From: an uncultured Slackia sp.
Lineage (GTDB): Bacteria > Actinomycetota > Coriobacteriia > Coriobacteriales > Eggerthellaceae
Direction: 5' to 3'
NCBI GenBank assembly: GCA_934646845.1
Contig: CAKUEV010000056.1
Span: forward strand, 1 to 9,939
Length of the DNA stretch: 9,939 bases
The translations under genes were made by a program, and so were the position numbers. Below are positions 1-6,688 of this stretch, piece after piece. Numbering within the stretch: position 1 is the stretch's first letter; each line of letters opens with the position of its first letter. Below the pieces are notes generated by a model. It was not told the origin of the DNA and searched no databases. It was given only the letters and a program-made list of their open reading frames with translations.

Positions 1-369
1 CCCTAGCGATTGATCGATTGCATGAAGCGTCGAGCATGGGCTCATGCTTCGCTGCCCTGTCTCCGATCCGAAGAATAAACACCGGAGTACTATAAGAACG
101 AGACTCCAACGCCCGATTGTTCAACTGTTCCTTAAAACCGCTCCATAATCTTCAGCGCCCTTCTCTTCAGCGGCTTTTGCATACCGAGCCCCATGCTTTC
201 AATAAGATTCAAAATATCCCCAACGACCCCATATCAATATCGGAGCCAAATAACGCGTCGCAATCTAGGCAAATTCCAATTGAAAGGTCGCCAAAGCACA
301 ACGTTCTCGTCCGCTGAACGCCACATCCGGTGAGGCGACGATTAAATCGAAAATCGCGAGAACGGGGCG

Positions 370-392
370 TGCTGCAAAACGGAGCATTTTTT
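370..392 (+). terminator. Weak terminator-like hairpin
   Basis: TGCT (370-373) can pair with AGCA (383-386) around a short loop, and six T follow directly (387-392). The stem is only 4 bp plus one possible extra pair, so this is a weak candidate. No gene was recognised upstream that it would end. Confidence 0.25.
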
Positions 393-651
393 GGGGAAAC
401 GGGAGACAAACCCATTGGCTTGCCACAAACACACTGACCCTGGCTTTCGGCGCGTCGCACCCCCTCGACCTTAATCGCATTCAATTGCGGGCCGACATTC
501 TCCGATTCGCCCCAAGGCCACCGTGACAAAATCAATGAGCCCCTACACGAACCCTAGGCTTGAGAGCCGAGCGAATTCTTCCCATCGCGCGAAAAGGAGC
601 AATGACGACCGAAAACTATCCGTCTGAGATGCCTTCTGTGACATGATTTAA

Positions 652-723
652 ACCCAAATTGGGTACTTATACTATTTTTCTCAATATAGGGTCTTATTTC
701 CGCTCTCAAGGCCAAATTTGGCC
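652..723. promoter_or_regulatory. Pair of palindromes, possible operators
   Basis: ACCCAA-A-TTGGGT at 652-664 is a perfect 6-bp inverted repeat around one base. GGCCAAATTTGGCC at 710-723 is a perfect 14-bp palindrome. They share the CCAAA/TTTGG core and lie about 58 bp apart, with AT-rich sequence between them that includes TATACT (668-673). This could be a pair of binding sites for a dimeric regulator around a promoter, but no -35 box or downstream gene supports that, so the role is inferred. Confidence 0.3.
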
Positions 724-934
724 ATGAAACTCTCCGCCCCTCGTCCATCGTCCTTTTCCGTGAGAATGCCCTACAACCACTCCGACTCATGGACCATCCC
801 GATTCACGGCCTCGCCTCTATCGCCGCCAACAGGATGCGTCCTTGGCCTAGAGTTCATCTCGGAGGTTGGCGCCAGTTCCTTTCTGAGACGGCTTTTAGC
901 GCCTTTTATTTCGGCGTACCGCGCCTCTTCTCTG

Positions 935-982
935 CCCGCCGCGTCCTCGTTGCGCTTTCGTCATCCCCGCCGCGTCCTCGTT
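935..982. repeat. 17-bp direct repeat, two copies
   Basis: CCCGCCGCGTCCTCGTT occurs at 935-951 and again at 966-982, an exact repeat with a 31-bp period. No gene or known element was recognised around it. It may be a short tandem duplication. Confidence 0.7.
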
Positions 983-1039
983 ACATCGCTGCCTCTTCAC
1001 TTCTTACCAAGCACCCTTCACGCTGTTAATCGTAATCAA

Positions 1040-1081
1040 TAGTTTGCTATTTTGCTAGCTATCTATCTGTCTAGTTACCTA
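1040..1081. repeat. Octamer cluster 1, TA every 8 bp
   Basis: TA steps start at 1040, 1048, 1056, 1064, 1072 and 1080, six in a row at exactly 8-bp spacing. The units TAGTTTGC and TATTTTGC are identical to units in the large array upstream of parA (for example at 2127 and 1919). This ties the outlying cluster to the same DNA-binding family of sites. Confidence 0.7.
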
Positions 1082-1194
1082 TCAATTCTCTTTCTTGGGT
1101 TTTGCCTGCTCAGAACGACAATCCATACTCTTATCGATGATTTTTTGCAGCATTAATTATCTCGTTGACTCATGATATCTGCTGACCATTTGGA

Positions 1195-1228
1195 TATGTA
1201 GCTACTTAGCTAGTTTGATATTCCGCTA
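1195..1228. repeat. Octamer cluster 2, TA every 8 bp
   Basis: TA steps start at 1195, 1203, 1211, 1219 and 1227, five in a row at 8-bp spacing, including TAGCTA-type cores as in the main array. The cluster is short and AT-rich, so chance is less firmly excluded than for the long arrays. Confidence 0.5.
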
Positions 1229-1740
1229 CCAATCCTTCTATTTCTCTAAGCAAAAGCCTTGGCTGCGATTCGTTCAAAACAAGAATCTAAACAGCTCATG
1301 CTTTATTGCCACAGATCAAATCCCTCCGTCAGACAGTCCTCCTGCCCATAACGAGCCTCGTCAATCCACGTAAATCACTGGCGCACAACGTCCTGTAGAC
1401 AGCCGGATGAACGAACGTAGCTCCGCAGACAACAAAAGAGGTGAGACAGGCTGCTCAAGAACGAATAAGGAGGGCAGGGGAGGGAACTCGCTTCGATATT
1501 CCCTCAATACGAAAGGACGCTAGGGGTTCCTTCCTAATCCAAAGCTGTACGCGCGAACTGCCCTTCAAGAAGGCTTGGGAAGAGCGGGGGATATGCCGCG
1601 TCCTCAAGCTCCCTGAGCGTATAAGCCTGCGCAGCCTCTTCGGGCGCAGGGTAGGGGAGTGCGAACCATGAGAGAATGCCTATTGGAGCAACCCGAATCA
1701 TTGTTCAATCGATCGAAGATCGCACCGGCTCAGATTGAGC

Positions 1741-1774
1741 TACCATACTAGCAGGCTATTTCAATAGCGCGCTA
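1741..1774. repeat. Octamer cluster 3, TA every 8 bp
   Basis: TA steps start at 1741, 1749, 1757, 1765 and 1773, five in a row at 8-bp spacing. Then the register breaks and is not resumed until 1863 in a different phase. It is probably an outlying part of the same site family. Confidence 0.5.
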
Positions 1775-1862
1775 TCTTCTATCTTTCTTCAATGCGAGCA
1801 AAGGCCCATACTCCTCAACCGATCAAAAAACTTGAAACTTCAATGCGATTAGATTCGCACAA

Positions 1863-2392
1863 TAGCTTTCTAGATAAGTATCTTGCTATGAGAATAGTTT
1901 CCTATGCCGTTACTTAGTTATTTTGCTAGTCTACTAACTCAATATCATGCTATCAAACAAATTAACGAATTTGATATGTAGTTAGCTCGTTATCTGCCTA
2001 TTTAGATAGCTTGCTATCTGATTAACATCATCACTTTCTAGCCAGCTAACTCACTATCTGGCTATCTCATTAGCTGGATATTTTGCTACCTGGATAGCCA
2101 AATAGTTTTGGAGTTTTCTATTTTAATAGTTTGCTATCCTGCTATTTGCTTACTTAGTTATCAGGTTATTCTAATATTTCGCTATTTTATTATCTCCCTA
2201 GCTCGTTACTCAGCTACCTCATTATTTTGCTAGCTGGGTACTTTACTATTTTGTTATTTTGCTTTCTTATTATCGTGCTATTGAGGTAGCGGAGTATCAG
2301 GCTATCAGGATACTTAGATATTTTGTTAGAGGAATAGGAGGTTATCTAATTATCGTGCTAAAATGATATCCAGATAGATTGATACGAATTTA
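1863..2392. repeat. Long degenerate 8-bp array, candidate partition centromere (parS) and operator
   Basis: A TA dinucleotide occurs every 8 bp from 1863 to 2391 in one register: 62 of 67 grid positions carry TA, and the misses are at 1959, 1967, 2031, 2111 and 2263. Units follow a loose consensus TA-T-N-N-T-G-C; TATTTTGC recurs exactly at 1919, 2079, 2223 and 2255, and TATCGTGC at 2271 and 2351. The array ends 25 bp before the parA start codon and therefore overlaps the likely promoter. In type Ib partition systems small ribbon-helix-helix proteins bind short direct repeats, such as the 4-bp boxes with 4-bp AT-rich spacers of ParG or the heptads of omega, which serve as centromere and operator. 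The gene for such a protein lies just downstream. The periodicity is seen directly; the centromere role is inferred. Confidence 0.85.
2323..2350 (+). promoter_or_regulatory. Possible par operon promoter inside the array
   Basis: TTGTTA (2323-2328) and TCTAAT (2345-2350) are separated by 16 bp and match the sigma-70 -35 and -10 consensus at 4 of 6 and 5 of 6 positions. Transcription would start near 2357, leaving about 60 nt before parA. The array is rich in such AT hexamers, so the assignment is uncertain. If correct, a protein bound to the octamers would repress its own operon. Confidence 0.25.
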
Positions 2393-2416
2393 GTAATTCC
2401 AGGTAGAAGGTACAGA

Positions 2417-3208
2417 ATGGGTAAAACATACTCCGTGGCAAACCGAAAAGGTGGCTGCTCTAAAACAACGACAGTAGGCGCACTTGCATCTGGCCTGAAT
2501 GAACTTGGATGCAAAGTTCTTGTTGTAGACATGGACCCCCAAGGAAATATTTCCGATTGGGCCGGTTTTAACACCGATGGTCAAAACACTACTTACGAAG
2601 TTATCACGAACCGCTGCGAAGCTTCTGAAGCAATTTACGAGACGAAGCATTACGATTTGATGCCCGCCGATAACGATTTGTTTGCATCAGAGACTGAGCT
2701 CGCTAACGCAATCGACCGTTATGAGCATATGCGCGATGCCTTGAAATCGGTTAAAGATGATTATGATTTCATCCTTATCGATACGCCGCCAAACCTCTCG
2801 ACATTGTCAATCAATGCATTCGTAGCATCCGATGGCGGCATCATCGTCACGACCGATACGGGCGCTTTTTCAACAAAAGGCATGAACGATCTTGCCGAAA
2901 CCCTTGCCATGGTCAGCAAAAAATTGAACCCTGAAGCAAAGGTAATTGGCATCCTGCTTACGCGTTTCAACCCTCGCTTCAATGCAATGAAAGTCATGCG
3001 CGAAGTTACCGAGAAATTCAGCGCATACTTCGAAGCGCCCGTTTATGACACCTTCATTCGACAGTCAGTAGCCGTTATGGAATGTCAAATGGAATCGGTT
3101 GACCTCTTTGACGCACCGAAACAATCAGCAGCCATTGCCGACTATCGTGCATTTGTCGCTGAATTCCTTCATAACGAAAGCGCCAAAGAGCAAGAGAGCG
3201 AGAAGTAA
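2417..3208 (+). CDS. parA: ParA-family partition ATPase
   Basis: This 263-aa protein is a ParA/Soj-type ATPase, which forms ATP-dependent dimers on nucleoid DNA and moves plasmid copies apart together with a centromere-binding partner. It carries a deviant Walker A motif KGGCSKTTT (residues 11-19, signature lysine K11 and catalytic K16), the Walker A' segment VVDMDPQGN (36-44, D38/D40) and Walker B FILIDTPP (118-125, D122). It starts directly with the ATPase fold and has no N-terminal helix-turn-helix, as in the short type Ib ParAs. ATG at 2417 is preceded by AGAAGG six bases upstream. Its stop codon abuts the start of the next gene (TAAATG), so the two are translated as a unit. The 8-bp repeat array ends just upstream and probably carries the operator. 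MinD-like or other ParA relatives are less likely given the partner gene. Confidence 0.93.
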   Translation: MGKTYSVANRKGGCSKTTTVGALASGLNELGCKVLVVDMDPQGNISDWAGFNTDGQNTTYEVITNRCEASEAIYETKHYDLMPADNDLFASETELANAIDRYEHMRDALKSVKDDYDFILIDTPPNLSTLSINAFVASDGGIIVTTDTGAFSTKGMNDLAETLAMVSKKLNPEAKVIGILLTRFNPRFNAMKVMREVTEKFSAYFEAPVYDTFIRQSVAVMECQMESVDLFDAPKQSAAIADYRAFVAEFLHNESAKEQESEK

Positions 3209-3604
3209 ATGAGCAGGACCGGAACCGACCCCAACAAGATTCTGATGGGAGACCTTAAACCCGAGCTAGCCGCTAAGGCCGACATGCTCTCGAGTAAATT
3301 TGCGCCAAAGCCCAGAAAGGCAGCGGAGACAGAGGAACCAGCCGTCCAAGCCCCTGCAAAGCAGGCCAAAGAAGCATCGGTTCCTGTTGCCAAGAAAAGA
3401 GTCAAACAGGCAAAGAAAACTGAAGCGGCTCCCGTTGAAGAAGAGCTCACCCAAATGAACATCCGTATTCCTGTTAGCCTTAAGCGCGACATTGATAGGA
3501 TCGTCTTCGAAAAGAAGTATTCAGGCGAAGATGTGAACATCAAAAGCCTCGTGAGCCAATGGATTCAGGAAAGCGTCAAGAAGGAACTGCGTAAGAATGG
3601 CTAG
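3209..3604 (+). CDS. Ribbon-helix-helix centromere-binding protein, ParG/omega-like
   Basis: This 131-aa protein has the plan of a small partition adaptor. A flexible N-terminal half rich in Lys, Ala, Pro and Glu (about 30-80) precedes a C-terminal domain that reads as a ribbon-helix-helix fold: beta strand TQMNIRIP (81-88), helix 89-103, turn SGEDVN (105-110) and helix 111-128. Such proteins dimerise, contact DNA bases with paired beta strands, and use the mobile tail to stimulate the ParA ATPase. It starts at the ATG immediately after the parA stop codon, with a purine-rich stretch (GAGAAG) just before, which implies coupled translation. The obvious DNA targets are the 8-bp arrays on both sides of the operon. 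The fold is read by eye from a short motif, so homology to ParG specifically is not established; it may belong to another ribbon-helix-helix family. Confidence 0.78.
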   Translation: MSRTGTDPNKILMGDLKPELAAKADMLSSKFAPKPRKAAETEEPAVQAPAKQAKEASVPVAKKRVKQAKKTEAAPVEEELTQMNIRIPVSLKRDIDRIVFEKKYSGEDVNIKSLVSQWIQESVKKELRKNG

Positions 3605-3983
3605 CCGCCTTCCGGTACGCGTCCCGCTCTATGGAGACGCGTACCAGTTTGTTCCCGCGCGAACAACAATTCTCAACCCGGCTCTTAAGGGGGAAGCAAC
3701 ACAGCTCTATCTTCTATGGGCCACAATAGGGGAGGGGAGCAATAAAGGAGTACTTTCTGATATAACGAATGACGAGACTATTCCTATTTTTGCGTGGTTG
3801 ACTGACGACGAGCGCTTTCTTACAAGCGCCTACCAACAAGACTATGAATTCATCGAATGCGTAAAGGAAATTGTAACGTTCGGCAACTTTCCCTCTGGGT
3901 CACTAATTGAGCTTGCGATAGCAAAACCCCAGGTCACAAATGATGGACCTGGCATGGTTGCACGTTTTTCCATAACTGTATAA
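3597..3983 (+). CDS. Unrecognised 128-aa protein, third gene of the par operon
   Basis: I do not recognise this protein. It overlaps the 3' end of the preceding gene by 8 bp in another frame and has AGAAGGAA about ten bases before its ATG, so it is almost certainly co-expressed with the partition pair. It is 128 aa, soluble-looking, with no signal peptide, membrane segment or cysteine motif. Segments include LKGEATQLYLLWATIGEG (30-47), an acidic region with Trp (FAWLTDDERF, 65-74) and a C-terminal hydrophobic strand-like end. The second octamer array begins directly at its stop codon, so the gene sits between two arrays. A role in segregation or copy control, or as a passenger linked to the element, is possible but not shown. 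Confidence 0.75.
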   Translation: MASRLPVRVPLYGDAYQFVPARTTILNPALKGEATQLYLLWATIGEGSNKGVLSDITNDETIPIFAWLTDDERFLTSAYQQDYEFIECVKEIVTFGNFPSGSLIELAIAKPQVTNDGPGMVARFSITV

Positions 3984-4065
3984 TAGCTAAATAGATTACT
4001 ATCCTGCTATCTAACTATTTTATTAGCTAGATAGCAGGATAATTTTATACATCGATAGCGAGCTA
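3984..4065. repeat. Second 8-bp array, downstream of the par operon
   Basis: TA steps start at 3984, 3992, 4000, 4008, 4016, 4024, 4032, 4040, 4048, 4056 and 4064, eleven consecutive at exactly 8 bp. The unit TATCCTGC at 4000 is also present at 2135 in the upstream array. The array begins at the stop codon of the third par gene and lies between that operon and the convergent replication gene. It is probably a second binding region for the same ribbon-helix-helix protein, which would bracket the operon with sites. Confidence 0.85.
4000..4041. terminator. 14-bp inverted repeat, possible bidirectional terminator
   Basis: TATCCTGCTATCTA (4000-4013) and TAGATAGCAGGATA (4028-4041) are perfect inverted copies around a 14-nt loop. 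ATTTTATA follows on the + side and AT-rich sequence on the other. The position between two convergent transcription units suggests a shared terminator, but the stem is AT-rich and the T-runs are short. It lies wholly inside the second octamer array and keeps its 8-bp register, so it may instead be a pair of opposed protein-binding sites. Confidence 0.45.
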
Positions 4066-4096
4066 GTCTATAAAGAGCGACATCCATGACAATAAA

Positions 4097-6004
4097 CTAT
4101 ATAGAATGATTGCCCGATCGCGTATCATCGACATTTGCCAAATCACACGCAGCAAGCCAGTACTTCAAAACGGTAGGGTACGAGATGCCCGTAACCTTGG
4201 AAACGAAATTCTTCGACGCGCCAGGGTTTTCAACCAACACACTCGCGATTGCCGCCGTTTTTTCGTCTCGAGACTTTTGGGAGTACGCAGGGCGAGCGAC
4301 CTCTTCAAGATGAGCAACACGCGTACGACCATTGCGCTTCTCCGGCTCGCCAAATGGATCGAAGCCGAGAGTGCGAACCTCGGAGTTCCTCGTCTGCCAG
4401 TTATCCTTCTTGTAGCCCATCAAAGCGTTATCGATATCTCGACGGGTAAGGGGAGTGCCCATTTTTGCCCATGGAGTATTCAGCAAATCCAGATAATCGC
4501 GCTGCAATTCTTTACGCGTTTTAACAGGCTGAACCATCATATACGCAACTCCGGCGAGCATATAAAGCGACAAATATCGCCTGCCCAGAGGCACTTTTGG
4601 CAGATTCTCGTAAATCGTTTGATACACGCCGCCCGTTTCACCTGCAATCAAGGGGTGGGGGCGAGTCTTCCAGCGAGAACGAACGGGACGCCTATTCCCG
4701 GATTCCTGCTTTTGCCCACGGCGACGCACGCCCTTTTGAATAAGGATGCTCGCCCCAGGAGCATTCAATGAAGCGGCAGTATCAAACTCGGCCTGAGTCA
4801 AATTCCCTTTCTCGTATAAATCGCGAATAAACACAAGCTGATCTTCGCTTGCGGGTTTTTCTTCGAAGGCCTTCTGACGAGCCTCAATCTCGTCAGCAAT
4901 GTCTTCGAACGACTTCCACCGTACGTCATCTTCACAAAGAACTAGTTCAGAAGCGTATGGCAAACGATCGAAAGAAGCCAAAACGCGAGAAAGCGAAAGC
5001 GGATTCACTGTTGAATGCTTGAAAACGCGGTCGGCAGGACAAAAACAGCGAACAACTTCACCGCGTTTCGTAAGCGATCCCGGAGCGCGAAAACCGTGGT
5101 TGAGCGAAGTGCAATGGGTATCGAGCACGCAAGGAAGGTCGAAACAAATGAGGCCGTAATACGCATAGAGAGCATCGGCCAAAGCTTTGTATTTCGTACG
5201 CCGCGGATTATGGATTCGGAACGTTTGCAAGGGCTCATCGAAAATGTACCAGAGGTGAATCCCTCGACCAGTAAGGCAGACGTATGACGGCAAAATCCTG
5301 CCATCAATGCGCTCGAAAATTTTTTCCAAAACAACGGGGTCCATAGGACCATCTTCATCCTCGACGCCATCATGCGACGGATCAATATCGACGCAAATCG
5401 CATTTAGCGTACGCTGCTGGGCGCGCTGGGTATTAAGCGGCATGCGGTATGCGCCATTTCGGGTCTGAAAACGTCCAGTGAAAATGAGCGCAGGCTCATT
5501 ACGAATTGAGGAAAGGAGGAACTCGATATCGGCAAGAGAGTCGCACGCGTAAAGTTTATACGTCTGCTCACGATCGTCATGAAGATGCAAATAGCTAACG
5601 AGCACTTCGTTATACGCATGTTTCTCAGGGTCACCCAACCCGAACAAATCGAAGTAAAACTGCAAAGCGGTCGGCGGAACGGTCATTACCGGAGCAAGCG
5701 GCCGAATCGAGAAAGAACCAATGCTGGAATCGAAATGCGCGATACCCGATGAGGCCAAAGCAGGTTCGACGTAGGTCAAAGCTTCATAGCCCTGGAGAAG
5801 CTCATCGCGCGTAAGGTCGACGGAAAGTTCGATAAAGCCATTCGATTCAAGGCAGTCAGTAAGCGCCGTAGCAGACGCATTGTAACGACGGAACTCCGCT
5901 TCAGCACGAAGACTTTCGGCGATTGCCTCATCAAGATTAAACGAGGAAAGAGGGGAGGACTGAGCCAAAACGAGCAACTCCAAACATCGATCTTCCAAAC
6001 CCAT
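4097..6004 (-). CDS. Primase-polymerase (AEP)-type plasmid replication protein
   Basis: This 635-aa protein looks like a replication initiator or primase of the archaeo-eukaryotic primase superfamily. Motifs visible in order are CVDIDPS (204-210) with metal-binding acids D206 and D208, TGRGIHLWY (245-253) with the conserved H250, a later acid at D289 or D295, and FRAPGSLTKRG (305-315). A middle basic linker (about 425-450) precedes a helical region (460-535), and a C-terminal helix-turn-helix (about 581-617, ending PTVLKYWLAA) probably binds DNA. It would synthesise primers at or near the element's origin. The ATG at 6004 has no Shine-Dalgarno sequence; a promoter at 6029-6057 would give a leader of only about 20 nt. 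It runs convergent to the par operon. The family assignment comes from motifs read by eye; a stand-alone prim-pol without initiator function is the alternative. Confidence 0.75.
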   Translation of the reverse strand: MGLEDRCLELLVLAQSSPLSSFNLDEAIAESLRAEAEFRRYNASATALTDCLESNGFIELSVDLTRDELLQGYEALTYVEPALASSGIAHFDSSIGSFSIRPLAPVMTVPPTALQFYFDLFGLGDPEKHAYNEVLVSYLHLHDDREQTYKLYACDSLADIEFLLSSIRNEPALIFTGRFQTRNGAYRMPLNTQRAQQRTLNAICVDIDPSHDGVEDEDGPMDPVVLEKIFERIDGRILPSYVCLTGRGIHLWYIFDEPLQTFRIHNPRRTKYKALADALYAYYGLICFDLPCVLDTHCTSLNHGFRAPGSLTKRGEVVRCFCPADRVFKHSTVNPLSLSRVLASFDRLPYASELVLCEDDVRWKSFEDIADEIEARQKAFEEKPASEDQLVFIRDLYEKGNLTQAEFDTAASLNAPGASILIQKGVRRRGQKQESGNRRPVRSRWKTRPHPLIAGETGGVYQTIYENLPKVPLGRRYLSLYMLAGVAYMMVQPVKTRKELQRDYLDLLNTPWAKMGTPLTRRDIDNALMGYKKDNWQTRNSEVRTLGFDPFGEPEKRNGRTRVAHLEEVARPAYSQKSRDEKTAAIASVLVENPGASKNFVSKVTGISYPTVLKYWLAACDLANVDDTRSGNHSI

Positions 6005-6028
6005 AAGGGTGACACTAAGAACGGTAAG

Positions 6029-6057
6029 ATTTTATAACGTAAAAGCCTAAAAGTCCA
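6029..6057 (-). promoter_or_regulatory. Probable promoter of the replication gene
   Basis: Read on the - strand, TGGACT (6057-6052) and TAAAAT (6034-6029) lie 17 bp apart and match sigma-70 -35 and -10 boxes at 4 of 6 and 5 of 6 positions. Transcription would begin about 20 nt upstream of the ATG at 6004. No ribosome binding site appears in the predicted leader. Confidence 0.5.
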
Positions 6058-6088
6058 TTGCAGGTAAGCCAACGCTTCGAGGCTGGAT

Positions 6089-6339
6089 ATGTACAACAAG
6101 CGAAATAACGGCAAGTTCCACATCGAATTCAAGGCGTTTTAAGGGTCTTAGGTACCAAAAGCAAGTATTGGGCTCTACCCGCATAAATTCCAGCGTTAGA
6201 AGCCGCTAGAACGTCCCCTACGGGTCTGAAAGACGGTTCAATTAATGCCGCATTCCTGGAGTTGACCGAGGATCTGAGGGAAGAAATCTTCAACGGCGCG
6301 AAAGGCATCCCACCCTGCCAAGAGAGGTCGATCGGATGA
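6089..6339 (+). pseudogene. Possible gene remnants on the + strand
   Basis: Two short segments have protein-like composition without a usable gene structure. From ATG 6089 a 17-residue frame ends at a stop at 6140-6142 (ending FHIEFKAF). From 6187 a 50-codon frame without an ATG ends at TGA 6337-6339 and includes INAAFLELTEDLREEIFNGA, which looks helical and gene-like. The opposite strand is open from 6362 to 6129 as well, so the coding strand is not certain. No family was recognised. Confidence 0.2.
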
Positions 6340-6633
6340 CGGTCGGCCCGGCACCATAACAATATCGTCGTAATTTGCTGCTAGGTTATAAAATCTAATA
6401 AGTAAAGATATCGCGCTCTATACAAAGTAAACTATCTCATATCCCCTGTTCGTATCGATTGTTTTAAAAGTAGCGGTCTAGAACTAAAAACGCGAGCGGA
6501 AATTTGCAGAAGAACATTGAAACCAGCAGCGGAAGAGGCAGTAAGCACTCTCGGAACCAATAAATACGGCAGGCTCGGAACCCTAAAGAGAGGAAATGAT
6601 CGGCCAGGGTCACGCTATTGGAAACCCATGTAT

Positions 6634-6673
6634 AAAAAACACCTCCCGTCTCGAGGAAAACCGAGATGGGAGG
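6634..6673 (-). terminator. Intrinsic terminator of the recombinase gene
   Basis: CCTCCCGTCTCG (6642-6653) pairs with CGAGATGGGAGG (6662-6673) in a 12-bp stem with one G-T pair and an 8-nt loop. On the - strand the stem is followed by TGTTTTTTATA. It lies about 140 nt past the recombinase stop codon and fits a rho-independent terminator for that transcript. Confidence 0.8.
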
Positions 6674-6688
6674 CGGCAAGAAAAATAG

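Larger units (their letters stand above)
1..1030. other. Left non-coding stretch without a supported gene
   Basis: I see no convincing gene here. The open frames on both strands are short, lack ribosome binding sites and have arbitrary compositions rich in Arg, Ser and Pro. What can be seen is an imperfect hairpin near 24-50 (GAAGC pairing with GCTTC around GAGC/GCTC), a weak terminator-like hairpin followed by six T at 370-392, palindromes at 652-664 and 710-723, and a 17-bp direct repeat at 935-951 and 966-982. The stretch could be a conserved intergenic unit, a decayed gene or part of an origin or transfer region; the sequence alone does not decide. Confidence 0.5.
1031..1740. other. Non-coding stretch with octamer clusters and a hairpin-rich island
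   Basis: No gene is supported. The stretch contains two small clusters of TA steps spaced exactly 8 bp apart (listed separately). At about 1440-1672 there is an island richer in G and purines with several short stems: GAGGGAA/TTCCCTC (1480-1486 with 1499-1505), GCTC/GAGC (1608-1618) and CCTGCGC/GCGCAGG (1626-1632 with 1644-1650). A 76-codon frame beginning with GTG at 1441 crosses the island but has no ribosome binding site and no recognisable motif. I do not call it a gene. Confidence 0.45.

Noticed and set aside
209..535. 108-codon - strand frame with several cysteines
   Set aside because: The cysteines do not form a clear metal-binding pattern, no ribosome binding site was seen and overlapping frames are equally open.
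718..1029. 103-codon + strand frame opening with TTG
   Set aside because: No ribosome binding site, no motif, and a composition dominated by Arg, Ser, Ala and Pro; it contains the 17-bp direct repeat.
1441..1671. 76-codon + strand frame opening with GTG
   Set aside because: No ribosome binding site and no recognisable domain; it crosses several stems that better fit non-coding sequence.
1863..2392. CRISPR array or simple microsatellite
   Set aside because: There are no long conserved repeats with spacers, and units vary in sequence while keeping only the TA register, so neither description fits.
4106..4771. 221-codon frame antisense to the replication gene
   Set aside because: Lies wholly inside the 635-aa gene, which has clear motifs; the antisense product shows none.
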